Assembly: GCA_937887565.1 (NCBI GenBank)
Contig: CALABS010000044.1
Span: forward strand, 1-64,000
Direction: 5' to 3'
Source of the DNA: an uncultured Rhodospirillaceae bacterium
GTDB taxonomy: Bacteria > Pseudomonadota > Alphaproteobacteria > Rhodospirillales > Magnetospirillaceae
DNA: 64,000 nucleotides
The notes beneath the pieces were generated by a model. That model was not told the DNA's origin. It saw only the letters and a list, made by a program, of their open reading frames with translations, and did no database searches. The translations under genes were made by a program, and so were the position numbers. This document shows positions 42,250-51,127 of the stretch, piece by piece. The stretch's first letter is position 1, and the number at the start of each line of letters is the position of its first letter.

Positions 42250-43115
42250 TGGCCGAGCCGTTCACCCCCAAGCCCGGATACCGGTTCGGTCCCGGGCCGT
42301 CGCCCGAGGTGATCGCCTATCTCAAGAACAAGGGCTGGGCGCCGGCCTTCTCGTACCTGGACGTCTGGGGCGAGGAGCACGCCTTCGCCTTCACCGTCGC
42401 CAAGGCGATGGAGCTGAACGTGCTCACCACCATCCGCGAGGCGCTGGAGAAGGCGCTGGAAGAGGGCATCCCGTTAGAGCAGTTCAAACGGGACCTTGAA
42501 CCCAAGCTGCGCGAGCTGGGCTGGTGGGGCCGCAAGGACATGGTCGATCCGTTTACCGGGGAAACCGTTTCGGCCCGCCTCGGCAGCCCCAGGCGCCTCA
42601 AGACCACCTATTGGGCCAACACCCGCTCGGCCCGCGCCGCTGGCCAGTGGGAGCGGGCACAGCGGACGAAGGATGCCCTGCCGTATTTCATCTACGAACT
42701 GGGGCCGTCCGAGCGGCACCGCCCCGAGCATGCGTCCAAGGCCGGCCTGATCCTGCCCATCGACGATCCCTTCTGGGACCACTGGTTCCCTCAGAACGGC
42801 TGGGGCTGCAAATGCAAGGTCCGCCAGATCACCGAGGCCGAGGCTGGGCGCCGAGGCGGTGTCGGCACCGCTCCGGTGATCGACATGAAGCAATGGCGTA
42901 ACAAGCGTACCGGCGAGGTGCTATGGGTGCCCGAGGGCATCGATCCGGCCTGGGACACCAACCCGGGCAAGCACCGCCAGCGGAATCTGGACCGCATGCT
43001 GGCCGGCAAGGTCAAGGAGATGCCAGCCGACCTGGCCGAGGTGGCGATCCGCGACATGAAGGCGTCGGGGCGGTATTCAGGCGCGCTGTCGCTCCTGCCG
43101 TCCCGGGATGGCTAG
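42249..43115 (+). CDS. Head morphogenesis protein (SPP1 gp7 / Mu F-like)
   Basis: 288 residues with the phage minor head domain (TYWANTRSARAAGQWERAQR, PYFIYELGPSERHRPEHAS, FWDHWFPQNGWGCKCKVRQI). The Cys pair in WGCKC is conserved in the family. Follows the portal gene by TGATG overlap. Confidence 0.9.
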   Translation: MAEPFTPKPGYRFGPGPSPEVIAYLKNKGWAPAFSYLDVWGEEHAFAFTVAKAMELNVLTTIREALEKALEEGIPLEQFKRDLEPKLRELGWWGRKDMVDPFTGETVSARLGSPRRLKTTYWANTRSARAAGQWERAQRTKDALPYFIYELGPSERHRPEHASKAGLILPIDDPFWDHWFPQNGWGCKCKVRQITEAEAGRRGGVGTAPVIDMKQWRNKRTGEVLWVPEGIDPAWDTNPGKHRQRNLDRMLAGKVKEMPADLAEVAIRDMKASGRYSGALSLLPSRDG

Positions 43116-43395
43116 CCGTTTGGGCTCCATCCGATTTCGCGCCCGCTCGGGCCTTGCATGCCTTTCGGCCACGATGCCCCACACGAGCGCAAATAGGGCG
43201 TGCTACCCCGTTTAATACCGGTTTAACGGCGGCGTTAGGCGGGTGGGCATAGGCCCACGCATGAGAGGACGGGCGACACCCCTTGCCATCGGCTTCCGCC
43301 AGCGGCACTGTGACCACCTTCCTCCGGCTCCCACACCATGACGCCTGAACCAGTTCAGGCGGATGGCAGGTCGCGCTGACCGCCATGATCGCGGC
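43116..43395. other. Intergenic region before the protease gene
   Basis: 280 bases without a gene, unusual inside the compact head module. It holds a small hairpin (GTGGGC-ATAG-GCCCAC, 43243-43258), two GTTTAA words at 43210 and 43221, and the palindrome at 43342. A late promoter is likely here, as in Mu ahead of gene I. Confidence 0.5.
43342..43362 (+). promoter_or_regulatory. Palindrome upstream of the protease/head module
   Basis: CGCCTGAA-CCAG-TTCAGGCG plus G, identical over 21 bases to 36704-36724. It ends 33 bases before the protease ATG at 43396. Same orientation-independent dyad, likely the same DNA-binding protein. Confidence 0.6.
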
Positions 43396-44379
43396 ATGAA
43401 GACCGCCCGCGCCCATATCGTCGTCGCCATCAACGCCGTGCTGCCGCTCGACGCGCCGCCCGAGTGGATCGAGCTGATCCCTGCCGGCGCCATCGTCAAG
43501 GGCCGTGACGGCCGCCAGTGGGTCAACGACCCGGATGGGGTGGTGGCCGATTTCAGCCTCAAGGCCCGCTCCCTGCCGCTTGACTGGGAGCATGCCACCG
43601 AGATCAAGTCGCCCAAGGGCGAGCGCGCCCCGGCCGCCGGCCATATCGAGGCCGTCGAGCAGCGCGAGGGTGGAGCCATCTGGGGCCGGGTCAACTGGAC
43701 GCCCCAGGGCGGCGAAGACGTGCGCACCGGCGCCTACCGCTACATCTCCCCCGTCTTCGCCTACGACAAGAACACCGGCCGGATCGTCGGCCTGATCTCG
43801 GCCGGCCTGGTGCATGAGCCGAACCTCGGCCTCAAGGCCCTTAACTCCGCCCACAACAACCACGAGGACAAGCAGATGGATCTGAAGCAGGTCTACGAAG
43901 CCCTCGGCTTGGTGGACGGCGCCAACGAGGATCAGATCCTCGCCGCCGTCAACAAGCTGAAGGCCGACCGGGAGGTGGCCATCAACAAGGCCACCACGCC
44001 CGACCTGGCGCTGTTCGTGCCGCGCGCCGACCACGATCAGGCGGTGGCCCGTGCCGTCAACGCCGAGAAGACGCTGCAGGAAGAGCGCGGCAAGGCTCTG
44101 AACGCCGAGATCGACGTGGTCGTCAAGCAGGCCCTGGCCGAGGGCAAGATCGCCCCGGCCTCGGAAGAGTACTACCGCGCCCAGTGCCGCAAGGAAGGCG
44201 GCCTGGAGGAGTTCCGCAAGTTCGTCGGCGCCGCCCCCAAGATCGTCGACGGCAGCGCCATCGTCACCGGCGAGCCGCCGGTGGCCAAGAAGACCAGCCT
44301 GAGCGATGGCGAGAAGGCGGTCTGCAAGCAGATGGGCATCTCGGAGGAAGAGTACGCCAAGTCGAAGGGGGGTGAATAA
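43396..44379 (+). CDS. Prohead protease with scaffold domain (Mu I-like)
   Basis: 327 residues. The N-terminal half resembles Mu I protease (LPLDWEHATE, GAYRYISPVFAYD, GLISAGLVHEPNLGLKAL); the C-terminal half from about residue 155 is charged coiled-coil scaffold (LNAEIDVVVKQALAEGKIAP). An earlier ATG at 43363 is adjacent to the palindrome; 43396 is preferred because protein-like sequence begins there. Confidence 0.88.
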   Translation: MKTARAHIVVAINAVLPLDAPPEWIELIPAGAIVKGRDGRQWVNDPDGVVADFSLKARSLPLDWEHATEIKSPKGERAPAAGHIEAVEQREGGAIWGRVNWTPQGGEDVRTGAYRYISPVFAYDKNTGRIVGLISAGLVHEPNLGLKALNSAHNNHEDKQMDLKQVYEALGLVDGANEDQILAAVNKLKADREVAINKATTPDLALFVPRADHDQAVARAVNAEKTLQEERGKALNAEIDVVVKQALAEGKIAPASEEYYRAQCRKEGGLEEFRKFVGAAPKIVDGSAIVTGEPPVAKKTSLSDGEKAVCKQMGISEEEYAKSKGGE

Positions 44380-44790
44380 ATGACCGCTCTCGCCAAGGAC
44401 CGCGATACCCGCCGCCGTGACGGCGTCCGTCGCACCCCCGGCGTCGCCGCCAACGCGGTGATCCACGCCGGCGCCATCGTCGTCCGCAATGCCGGCGGTT
44501 TCGCCGCCCCGGCATCCACCGCGCTGGGCCTGCATGCCCTGGGCATCGCCCAGGACGCCATTGACAACACCGGCGGCGTCGACGGCGCCAACTCGGTCGA
44601 CGTCGATGCCGGCGTCTACCAGGTCGCCAACTCGGCCGCCGCCGACGAGATCACCGCCGCCGACATCGGCAACGACTGCTACCTGGTCGACGACCAGACG
44701 GTGGCCAAGACCGATGGCGCCGGCACCCGCTCGGTCGCCGGCAAGGTGTTCGACGTGGACGCCAAGGGCGTCTGGGTCGAGTTCAAGTAG
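44380..44790 (+). CDS. Capsid decoration-like protein
   Basis: 136 residues between protease and major head protein. Beta-rich: AIVVRNAGGFAAPAS, ASTALGLHALGIAQ, FDVDAKGVWVEF, a pattern of capsid cement proteins. Family inferred from position and pattern. Confidence 0.7.
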   Translation: MTALAKDRDTRRRDGVRRTPGVAANAVIHAGAIVVRNAGGFAAPASTALGLHALGIAQDAIDNTGGVDGANSVDVDAGVYQVANSAAADEITAADIGNDCYLVDDQTVAKTDGAGTRSVAGKVFDVDAKGVWVEFK

Positions 44791-44803
44791 GAGCCAGAGA
44801 GAC

Positions 44804-45700
44804 ATGATCCTCAACCGAGCGAACCTGGACGCCGCCACCACCGGCTTCCGCACCATCTTCAACGGCGCCTTCAGCGGCGCTAAGAACGCCGACCACTACA
44901 AGCGGCTGGCCATGGTGGTGCCCAGCACCACGTCTAAGAACACCTATCCGTGGCTGGTGGATAATTTCGAGATCCGCGAGTGGGTGGGCGAGCGCGTCGA
45001 GCAGAACCTGCTGACCGCCGACTTCACCATCCAGAACAAGGATTTCGAGGGCACGGTCACGGTGCCCCGCAACGCCATCGCCGACGACGAGCTGGGCGTC
45101 TTCACGCCCATGTTCCAGCAGATGGGCGCGGCCACCGCCACCTTCCCCAACCGCCTGGTGTTCCCGCTGCTGAAGGCCGGCTTCACCACGCTGTGCTGGG
45201 ACGGCCAGTACTTCTTCGACACCGACCACCCCGGCTTCGACGAGAACGGCAACGAGGTGTCGGTCTCCAACTTCATGGGCGGCGCCGGCGCGCCCTGGTT
45301 CCTGGTGGCCAGCAGCGGCCCTCTGCTGCCGCTGATCTTCCAGGAGCGCGAAAAGTTCCAGTTCGTGGCCAAGGATCGCCCGACCGACGACAACGTCTTC
45401 AGTCAGAAGAAGCATGTCTACGGCGTCGACGGCCGCATGAACGTCGGCTTCGGCATGCCGCAGTTGGTCGTCGCCTCGAAGCAGCCGCTGACCCATGCCA
45501 ACTACGCCGCGGCCAAGGCCGCCTTCGCCGCCTGGCACAAGAAGTCCGGCGAGCCGCTGGGCCTGGTCGGTGACCTGCTGGTGGTCGGCCAGACCAACGA
45601 GGGCGCGGCCCGCAAGGTGCTGCTCAACGAGACCCAGCCCAACGGCGAGTCCAACGAGTGGAAGGGTTCGGCCGAACTCTTCGTCACCCCGTGGTTGTGA
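44804..45700 (+). CDS. Major head subunit (Mu T-like)
   Basis: 298 residues, the shell protein. Mu gpT features: ANLDAATTGFRTIFNGAFSG at the start, STTSKNTYPWLVD, FDTDHPG, and VVASKQPLTHANYAAAKAAF. AGAGAG precedes ATG 44804. Confidence 0.92.
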   Translation: MILNRANLDAATTGFRTIFNGAFSGAKNADHYKRLAMVVPSTTSKNTYPWLVDNFEIREWVGERVEQNLLTADFTIQNKDFEGTVTVPRNAIADDELGVFTPMFQQMGAATATFPNRLVFPLLKAGFTTLCWDGQYFFDTDHPGFDENGNEVSVSNFMGGAGAPWFLVASSGPLLPLIFQEREKFQFVAKDRPTDDNVFSQKKHVYGVDGRMNVGFGMPQLVVASKQPLTHANYAAAKAAFAAWHKKSGEPLGLVGDLLVVGQTNEGAARKVLLNETQPNGESNEWKGSAELFVTPWL

Positions 45701-45714
45701 GGAGCAACGTCGCC

Positions 45715-45945
45715 ATGAAGATGATCCGCGTGATCTCCACCAAGCCCGAATTCCGCCGCGCCGGCCGGGCCTGGTCGGGCACCACCGAACTGCCGGCTTC
45801 CGAACTGACCGACACGCAGATCGCGCAGCTGAAGGCCGAGCCTTTGCTGGTCGTGCAGGAGTTCGAGCAGGTCGAGGAAGAGCCCGACCAGAAGGAGGGC
45901 GCCGGCGGCTCGCCTGCCGCCAAGAAGGCGCCCGAGAAGAAGTAA
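45715..45945 (+). CDS. HI1506-like small head-region protein
   Basis: 76 residues. The start (VISTKPEFRRAGRAWSG, then TDTQIAQLKAEPLLVVQE) matches the short HI1506/Mu gp35-type proteins; the tail is lysine-rich and disordered. Confidence 0.75.
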   Translation: MKMIRVISTKPEFRRAGRAWSGTTELPASELTDTQIAQLKAEPLLVVQEFEQVEEEPDQKEGAGGSPAAKKAPEKK

Positions 45946-46051
45946 TACCCAGGGGGCAGCGGCGGCATGAGGGGCCGTGCCGCCGTCACCCCGCACCGAA
46001 AGCCCCCAGCCGGGTGAGATGCCCGGCACCCCTTTCAGAGGCAGGTAAGAG

Positions 46052-46474
46052 ATGGCTTACGCGACCCAAGCGGATATCACGGCGATCTACGGCGAGGACG
46101 TGCTCCTCGTGGTGGCCGACCGCGCCGGCGACGGCGAGGTGGATGCCGCCGCCGTGGAGCGTGCGCTGGCCGCCGCCACCGCCTTGATCGACACCCATGT
46201 CGGTGTCGTCTACGACACCCCGCTGACTTTCGTGCCCGACCTGGTGCGCGACCTCTGCGTGGACATCGCCCTTTACAAGCTGGCCACCGAAGGCAACGGC
46301 CTGACCGAAGAGAAGCGCACCCGCTATGAGGACGCGCTGGCGCTGCTGAAGCGTGTCGCCGACGGCAAGGCCAGCCTGGGCCTGCCCACCACCGAAAAGC
46401 CGAAGAGCGCCGGTGCCGTGATCGTTTCCGGCCCGCGCCGCCAGTTCGGCCGCGACCGCATGCGAGGCTGGTGA
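46052..46474 (+). CDS. DUF1320 head-tail connector protein (Mu gp36-like)
   Basis: 140 residues with the DUF1320 pattern: YATQADITAIYGED at the start, LIDTHVGVVYDTPL, LVRDLCVDIALYKLA, RYEDALALLKRVADGK. Probably a head completion protein. Confidence 0.88.
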   Translation: MAYATQADITAIYGEDVLLVVADRAGDGEVDAAAVERALAAATALIDTHVGVVYDTPLTFVPDLVRDLCVDIALYKLATEGNGLTEEKRTRYEDALALLKRVADGKASLGLPTTEKPKSAGAVIVSGPRRQFGRDRMRGW

Positions 46475-46920
46475 TGACCAGCACCGCCATCGAGATCCGC
46501 CTCGACGGCCAGGCCGCCGTCCAGCAGCGGCTGGAGCTGCTGCCGGCCATGGCTCTCGACCCGCTGCGCCACGACATCGGCGCGCTGGTCGAGAGCCAGA
46601 CCCGCCGCCGCATCCACGAGGAGAAGGAAAGCCCCGACGGCAAGGCGTGGACGCCGTGGGGCCCCAACTGGGCCAGCAGCCGGCACAAGGGCCATGGCCT
46701 CTTGGAGAACGAAGGCGACCTGCTCGACAGCATCCATTTCGTCGTCACCGGCGGCGACATCCTGGTGGGGTCCGACCTGGTCTACGCCGCCATCCACCAG
46801 TTCGGCGGCGCCGAGGTCGGCATGGCCATTCCGTCCCGCGAATATCTCGGCATGTCGGACGAGAACTGGGGTGAGGTGGTCGACCTGGCGGACACCTTCG
46901 TCAATCGGGTGCTCCATTGA
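46474..46920 (+). CDS. Virion morphogenesis protein (Mu G / tail completion)
   Basis: 148 residues. IGALVESQTRRRIHEEKESP ... WTPWGPNW and the C-terminal SREYLGMSDENW are hallmarks of the phage_tail_S/gpG family. It follows gp36 here rather than gene F as in enteric Mu. Confidence 0.88.
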   Translation: MTSTAIEIRLDGQAAVQQRLELLPAMALDPLRHDIGALVESQTRRRIHEEKESPDGKAWTPWGPNWASSRHKGHGLLENEGDLLDSIHFVVTGGDILVGSDLVYAAIHQFGGAEVGMAIPSREYLGMSDENWGEVVDLADTFVNRVLH

Positions 46921-47438
46921 GCGCGGCCCAGCTGATCACCCTTCGCCAGGGCATCGCCACGCAGATCGGCGAGTGGTTTCCGGCCGCCGACTGCGCCACC
47001 GGCCCCGGCCGCATGACCGAGGCCGAGATCAAGACGATGGCGGTCAGGACCCCGGCCATCCGGGTCGCCTGCCTGGGCCTGCCCAAGGCCGAGGCGGTGG
47101 GCGATGGCGAGGTTGACCGCGACGTGGCGTTCGCCGCCTACATTCTGACCACGGACAAGCCCAGGCTGCCGCGCGACACCGCGGCCCTGGCCATGGTCGA
47201 GGATCTGCTGCTGCGCCTGCCCGGCCAGCGCTGGGAGACCGACAGCGTCCACGCCATCGCCGAGAGCGCGGCCACCGCCGAGAACCTCTATTCCAGCAAG
47301 CTGGGCAACACCGGCGTGACGCTGTGGGCGGTGGTGTGGACCCAGACGGTCCGCATGGGCGACAACGCCTATCCCAACGGCCCGGTGCTGTCGGCCGAGC
47401 TTTATGCCGGTGGCGATGAACAGGGCGACGCGCCATGA
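46917..47438 (+). CDS. DUF1834-like protein (Mu gp37 family)
   Basis: 173 residues with a TTG start overlapping the previous stop (TTGA). Pattern VRTPAIRVACLGLPKAEAVG ... FAAYILTTDK ... DNAYPNGPV agrees with gp37-type minor tail proteins. Confidence 0.75.
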   Translation: MSAAQLITLRQGIATQIGEWFPAADCATGPGRMTEAEIKTMAVRTPAIRVACLGLPKAEAVGDGEVDRDVAFAAYILTTDKPRLPRDTAALAMVEDLLLRLPGQRWETDSVHAIAESAATAENLYSSKLGNTGVTLWAVVWTQTVRMGDNAYPNGPVLSAELYAGGDEQGDAP

Positions 47439-48028
47439 GCATCGCCATCCTCATCGAGGAGCTGCGCCAGCAGATCGGCGACCTGGAGCGGCGGCTGTCC
47501 AACCTGGTGCTGACCGGCCAGATCACCGCCGTCGATGCCGACAACCACGTCTGCCGCTTCACCCATGGCGCCCTGACCACCGGCTGGGTGCGCTGGCTGA
47601 CCACGCGGGCCGGCGCCGACCGCGACTGGTGGTGCCCGAGTGTGGGCGAGCAGGCCATCCTGTTCTCGCCCGATGGCGAACCCAACCAGGGCTGGGTGCT
47701 GCCGGCCGGCTACTCCAACGCCTTCCCGCCGCCCGACACCGACCCGGCCCGCCACGTCGTCGCCTATGGCGATGGCATGCGCGTCGTGCATGAGCCGGGG
47801 CGCCTGGTGCTCGACGGCTGGGACGCCGGCGGCACGGTGGAGATCCGCGCCAAGTACCTGGTGCTGAAAATTGCCGAGGAAGGCTTCTACCACCTCGACC
47901 TGGCCGGCATGGCCACCCGCACCACCCATCTCGGCGGCAACCAGTTCAAGACCGAGAGCTGGACCGCCGGCACCGTCGTCACCCCCGAACCCGACCAAGG
48001 CTTTCATCCCCCGGAGGTAGAGGCATGA
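47435..48028 (+). CDS. Baseplate assembly protein V (tail spike)
   Basis: 197 residues. P2 gpV-type: N-terminal helix, then an OB-fold (GQITAVDADNHVCRFTHGAL, RDWWCPSVGEQAILFSP) and a C-terminal repetitive beta tip. Forms the membrane-piercing spike. First gene of the P2-type tail cluster. Confidence 0.88.
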   Translation: MSIAILIEELRQQIGDLERRLSNLVLTGQITAVDADNHVCRFTHGALTTGWVRWLTTRAGADRDWWCPSVGEQAILFSPDGEPNQGWVLPAGYSNAFPPPDTDPARHVVAYGDGMRVVHEPGRLVLDGWDAGGTVEIRAKYLVLKIAEEGFYHLDLAGMATRTTHLGGNQFKTESWTAGTVVTPEPDQGFHPPEVEA

Positions 48029-48204
48029 GCACCAAGACCTACGTCCTGCAGGCCGCGTCCCGCCAGTGGCCGACCAAGAAGGCCGGCGACACCGTCGATT
48101 TGCCGCCGGCGGCCGCCAAGTACCTGGTGCAGGCCGGCGTGCTGGCGGAACCTTCGATCGAGCCGGCCGCCGAAACCGGCAAGCGCCGCAAGGCCGAGGG
48201 CTGA
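48025..48204 (+). CDS. 59-residue protein between gpV and gpW
   Basis: Overlaps the gpV stop and is preceded by GGAGG. Sequence starts STKTYVLQAASRQWPTKKAG and ends basic. Resembles short tail-associated or N-terminal DUF2635-like proteins seen at this position; function unproven. Confidence 0.62.
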   Translation: MSTKTYVLQAASRQWPTKKAGDTVDLPPAAAKYLVQAGVLAEPSIEPAAETGKRRKAEG

Positions 48205-48208
48205 TCCC

Positions 48209-48547
48209 ATGCAGGGGATGGATGCGGCCACGGGCAAGCGGCTGGGGGGCGTCGGCCACCTTCGCCAGTCGATCACCAAGATCCTGACCACGCGGATCGG
48301 CACGCGCAATCGTCGCCGCGCCTTCGGTTCGCGCCTGCCCGGCCGCATCGACAATCCCGCCGGCCCGGCGCTGGCCATCGACATCATCGCCGACACCGCC
48401 GCCGCCATCGACCAGTGGGAGCCCCGCTATCGGCTGGAGCGCGTCATCGTCAATCAGTCCACCCCCGGCCGCTGCGAGCTGGATCTGGACGGCGTCTACC
48501 TGCCCGAGGGCCGCCGCGTCACCCTGGACGGGATCGTGGTCGAATGA
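48209..48547 (+). CDS. Baseplate protein W (gp25-like)
   Basis: 112 residues of the gpW/gp25-like lysozyme-fold family: QSITKILTTRIGTRNRRRAF followed by ALAIDIIADTAAAIDQWEPR, both conserved. Baseplate wedge component. Overlaps gpJ. Confidence 0.9.
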   Translation: MQGMDAATGKRLGGVGHLRQSITKILTTRIGTRNRRRAFGSRLPGRIDNPAGPALAIDIIADTAAAIDQWEPRYRLERVIVNQSTPGRCELDLDGVYLPEGRRVTLDGIVVE

Positions 48548-49470
48548 GCCGGTTCGACGACATCGACTTCGCCAGCCTGCCGGCGCCCGACGTGGTCGAG
48601 ACCCTCGACTACGAGGTGATCCTGGCCAGCTTGCTGGCGCGCTACGAGGCCAAGGCCCAGGCGCGCGGGCTGGACGTGTCGGCCAGCACCATGCTGGAAA
48701 GCGACCCAGCCAAGATCCTGTTGGAAGTTGGCGCCGAGATGGTGGTTCAGGAGCGTCAGAAGCGCAACGACGCCGCCATCGCCGTGCTGCTGGCCAAGGC
48801 CAAGGGCAAAGACCTCGACAACGTCGCCGCCCACTTCAAGGTGCTGCGTCAGGTCATCGATCCCGGCGACCCCAGTGCGGTGCCGCCGGTCGATCCGACC
48901 TACGAAGACGACGATTCCCTGCGCCGCCGCGCCCACCTGGCCTATGAGGCGCTGAGCGTCGCCGGCCCGCGCGGGGCCTACATCTACCATGCCTTGTCGG
49001 CGCATCCGCTGGTCAAGGACGCCTGGGCGGAGATGGCCACGCCCGGCCACATCCTGGTCACCATCCTCAGCCACGAGGGCGATGGCACCCCCGGCGAGGA
49101 GGTGCTGCAGGCGGTGCGCGACAAGATCGTGCCGGCCGACCAGTCGCAGGAACTGCGCCCCGACAGCGACGACGTCACCGTGGCGGCCGCCACCGTGGTG
49201 CACTATCGCGTCGAGGCCGAGCTGGAGCTGGAAACCCTGCCCGATGCCGAGGTGGCGTTGTCGGCGGCGCGCGCGGCCACCGCCACCTACACGGCGAGCC
49301 AGCACAAACTCAACAAGCCGGTGGCCCATTCCGGCCTGGACGGCGCCATGCACGTGGCCGCCGTGCGCGAGGTCCACATCATCGAGCCGGCCGCCACCTT
49401 GGCCGCCCAGTCGCGCACCGCCTATTACTGCGACGGCATCGACATCCGCGTGCAGGGGGCATCGGTATGA
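48544..49470 (+). CDS. Baseplate assembly protein J
   Basis: 308 residues matching P2 gpJ/Mu gp47: N-terminal LASLLARYEAKAQARGLDVS, GPRGAYIYHALSAHPLVKDA, VTILSHEGDGTPGEEVLQAV. Wedge protein that links baseplate and fibres. Overlaps gpI by 4 bases. Confidence 0.92.
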   Translation: MSRFDDIDFASLPAPDVVETLDYEVILASLLARYEAKAQARGLDVSASTMLESDPAKILLEVGAEMVVQERQKRNDAAIAVLLAKAKGKDLDNVAAHFKVLRQVIDPGDPSAVPPVDPTYEDDDSLRRRAHLAYEALSVAGPRGAYIYHALSAHPLVKDAWAEMATPGHILVTILSHEGDGTPGEEVLQAVRDKIVPADQSQELRPDSDDVTVAAATVVHYRVEAELELETLPDAEVALSAARAATATYTASQHKLNKPVAHSGLDGAMHVAAVREVHIIEPAATLAAQSRTAYYCDGIDIRVQGASV

Positions 49471-50168
49471 GCCTGCTGCCGTCCAATGCCACCGCCTTCG
49501 AGATCGCGCTGGAGCATGCCCTGGCGCTGATCACCGAGATCCCCAATCCCATCGACACGCTGTGGGACCCGTGGACGTGCCCGTTGCAGTTCCTGCCCTG
49601 GCTGGCCTGGCAGTACAGCGTCGATTACTGGCGGACGGATTGGCCCGAGGCGGTCAAGCGCCAGGTGGTCGACGCGGCCTATTCCGTGCACCGCATCAAG
49701 GGCACTTTACCGGCCATTAAATCGGGCATCGCCAGCCTCGGCATCGAGGCCGACATCGTCCGCTGGTTCGAGACCGAGCCCAAGGGCGAGCCCTACACCA
49801 TGACGGTGACCGCCTGGGCGCGGCCGGCGAGCGCCAGCACCATCGTGCTCGACGCCGCCGGCCAGCAGGACCTGATCGAGATGGTGGATGCCACCAAGGC
49901 GCTGCGCACCGACGCGGCCATCAAGATCGGGGCGAAAGTCGGCGCCTCCCTTGGCGTCGCCGCCGCCGCCGCCGCCGGCCAGTCGCTGTCCGCCACCGCC
50001 ACCTGTCCCCAAGGCCTGCCGGCCCGCCTCGGCGTCGCCCCTGCCGCCGACACCGCCACCCTGTGTGCCGCCCGCGCCGCCCTGCCGTTCGGCCTGCGCC
50101 TCGGCACCGCCGCCGGGTCCGGCGCCGACGCCGCCACCTTCTGCGAAGCAAGGATGATCCTCCAATGA
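49467..50168 (+). CDS. Tail protein I
   Basis: 233 residues. The first 100 match P2 gpI (LLPSNATAFEIALEHALALI, CPLQFLPWLAWQYSVDYW, VVDAAYSVHRIKGTLPAIK). The C-terminal 70 residues are Ala-rich repeats, a species-specific extension. Confidence 0.9.
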   Translation: MSLLPSNATAFEIALEHALALITEIPNPIDTLWDPWTCPLQFLPWLAWQYSVDYWRTDWPEAVKRQVVDAAYSVHRIKGTLPAIKSGIASLGIEADIVRWFETEPKGEPYTMTVTAWARPASASTIVLDAAGQQDLIEMVDATKALRTDAAIKIGAKVGASLGVAAAAAAGQSLSATATCPQGLPARLGVAPAADTATLCAARAALPFGLRLGTAAGSGADAATFCEARMILQ

Positions 50169-51127
50169 GCGAACTGGACCTGCTGCCCGTCTTCACGTCC
50201 GCCGGCCTGGCCGCCATCCAGGCCGCCCACCAGCAGGGCATGGCGGTCAAGGTGACCCACATCGCCCTGGGCGACGCGGGCGCCGCCATCCGCGACGGCG
50301 ACGGCCTGCCGCTGGCCTCGGCCCGGGCGATGACCGAGTTGGGCAACGAGCGCGTCCGGGTGGCGCTGGCGGCCGGTGGAGACCTCAGCCCCAACCAGGT
50401 GCTGCTGCTGGCCGAGGTGCCGGCCGGCGCTCCGGAGTTCTGGGTGGCGGAGGTGGGATTTATCACCGATGCTGGCGTGCTGCTGGCGGTGTGGGCGTCG
50501 GACGTCACCAATCTGGGCTGGCGCGGCGCCGTCACCCCGTGGGTGTTCCGGTTCGTGCTGGCGTGGAGCGACCTTCCGCCCAACGCCATCACCATCGAGT
50601 CCAACGGCGACGCCGCCCTCAACGCCTGGGCGTTGGACCAGGGCCGGCTCAAGGAGAAGGTCCGCCACACCGTCGAGCAATCCGGACAGGCGTGGTCGGA
50701 CGTCGATCCCGCCCAGCTCACCGCCGCCCTCAACGCGCTGGTCGCGACCTCGCTGGGCGGTGGCGACTTCCTGCAACGCGACATCGCGGCCGTGCTCGCC
50801 GCCGGCTATTGGACCACGGCGGTGCCGCTGCCGGTGGTCGGCGGCGTCGCCACCCCCGACCTCGGCGCCGGCAACGTCTACACCGTCGACGTCACCGGCC
50901 CGCTGACGTTGGGCTTTCCGGCCGGCCTGGCCGGCAAGGCCGGCGGCGCCAGGATCTACGCGACGCAGAACGCGGCCGGCGGCCACGGTCTGACCCTGGC
51001 GGCCGGCTACCGGCTGGTCGCCGGGTCGTGGGACACGACCGCCGACGCGGTCAACATCCTCTACATCGAGAGCAACGGCGCCGGCGACATCCTTGACGTC
51101 ACCATCGTCCAGCGGGGGGCCGTCTGA
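50165..51127 (+). CDS. Tail-collar fibre protein
   Basis: 320 residues. The N-terminal part is the phage tail-collar domain of P2 gpH-type fibres (KVTHIALGDAGAAIRDGDGL, EVGFITDAGVLLAVW); the remainder has beta-rich fibre sequence. Attaches to the baseplate and probably mediates host contact. Confidence 0.88.
   Translation: MSELDLLPVFTSAGLAAIQAAHQQGMAVKVTHIALGDAGAAIRDGDGLPLASARAMTELGNERVRVALAAGGDLSPNQVLLLAEVPAGAPEFWVAEVGFITDAGVLLAVWASDVTNLGWRGAVTPWVFRFVLAWSDLPPNAITIESNGDAALNAWALDQGRLKEKVRHTVEQSGQAWSDVDPAQLTAALNALVATSLGGGDFLQRDIAAVLAAGYWTTAVPLPVVGGVATPDLGAGNVYTVDVTGPLTLGFPAGLAGKAGGARIYATQNAAGGHGLTLAAGYRLVAGSWDTTADAVNILYIESNGAGDILDVTIVQRGAV

Noticed and set aside
43012..44862. Leftward frame of 616 codons across the head region
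   Set aside because: Crosses several certain genes and an intergenic palindrome; composition of a shadow.
40645..47438. Prophage without its own head genes (defective island)
   Set aside because: Terminase, portal, protease, major head and connector genes are all present and uninterrupted.
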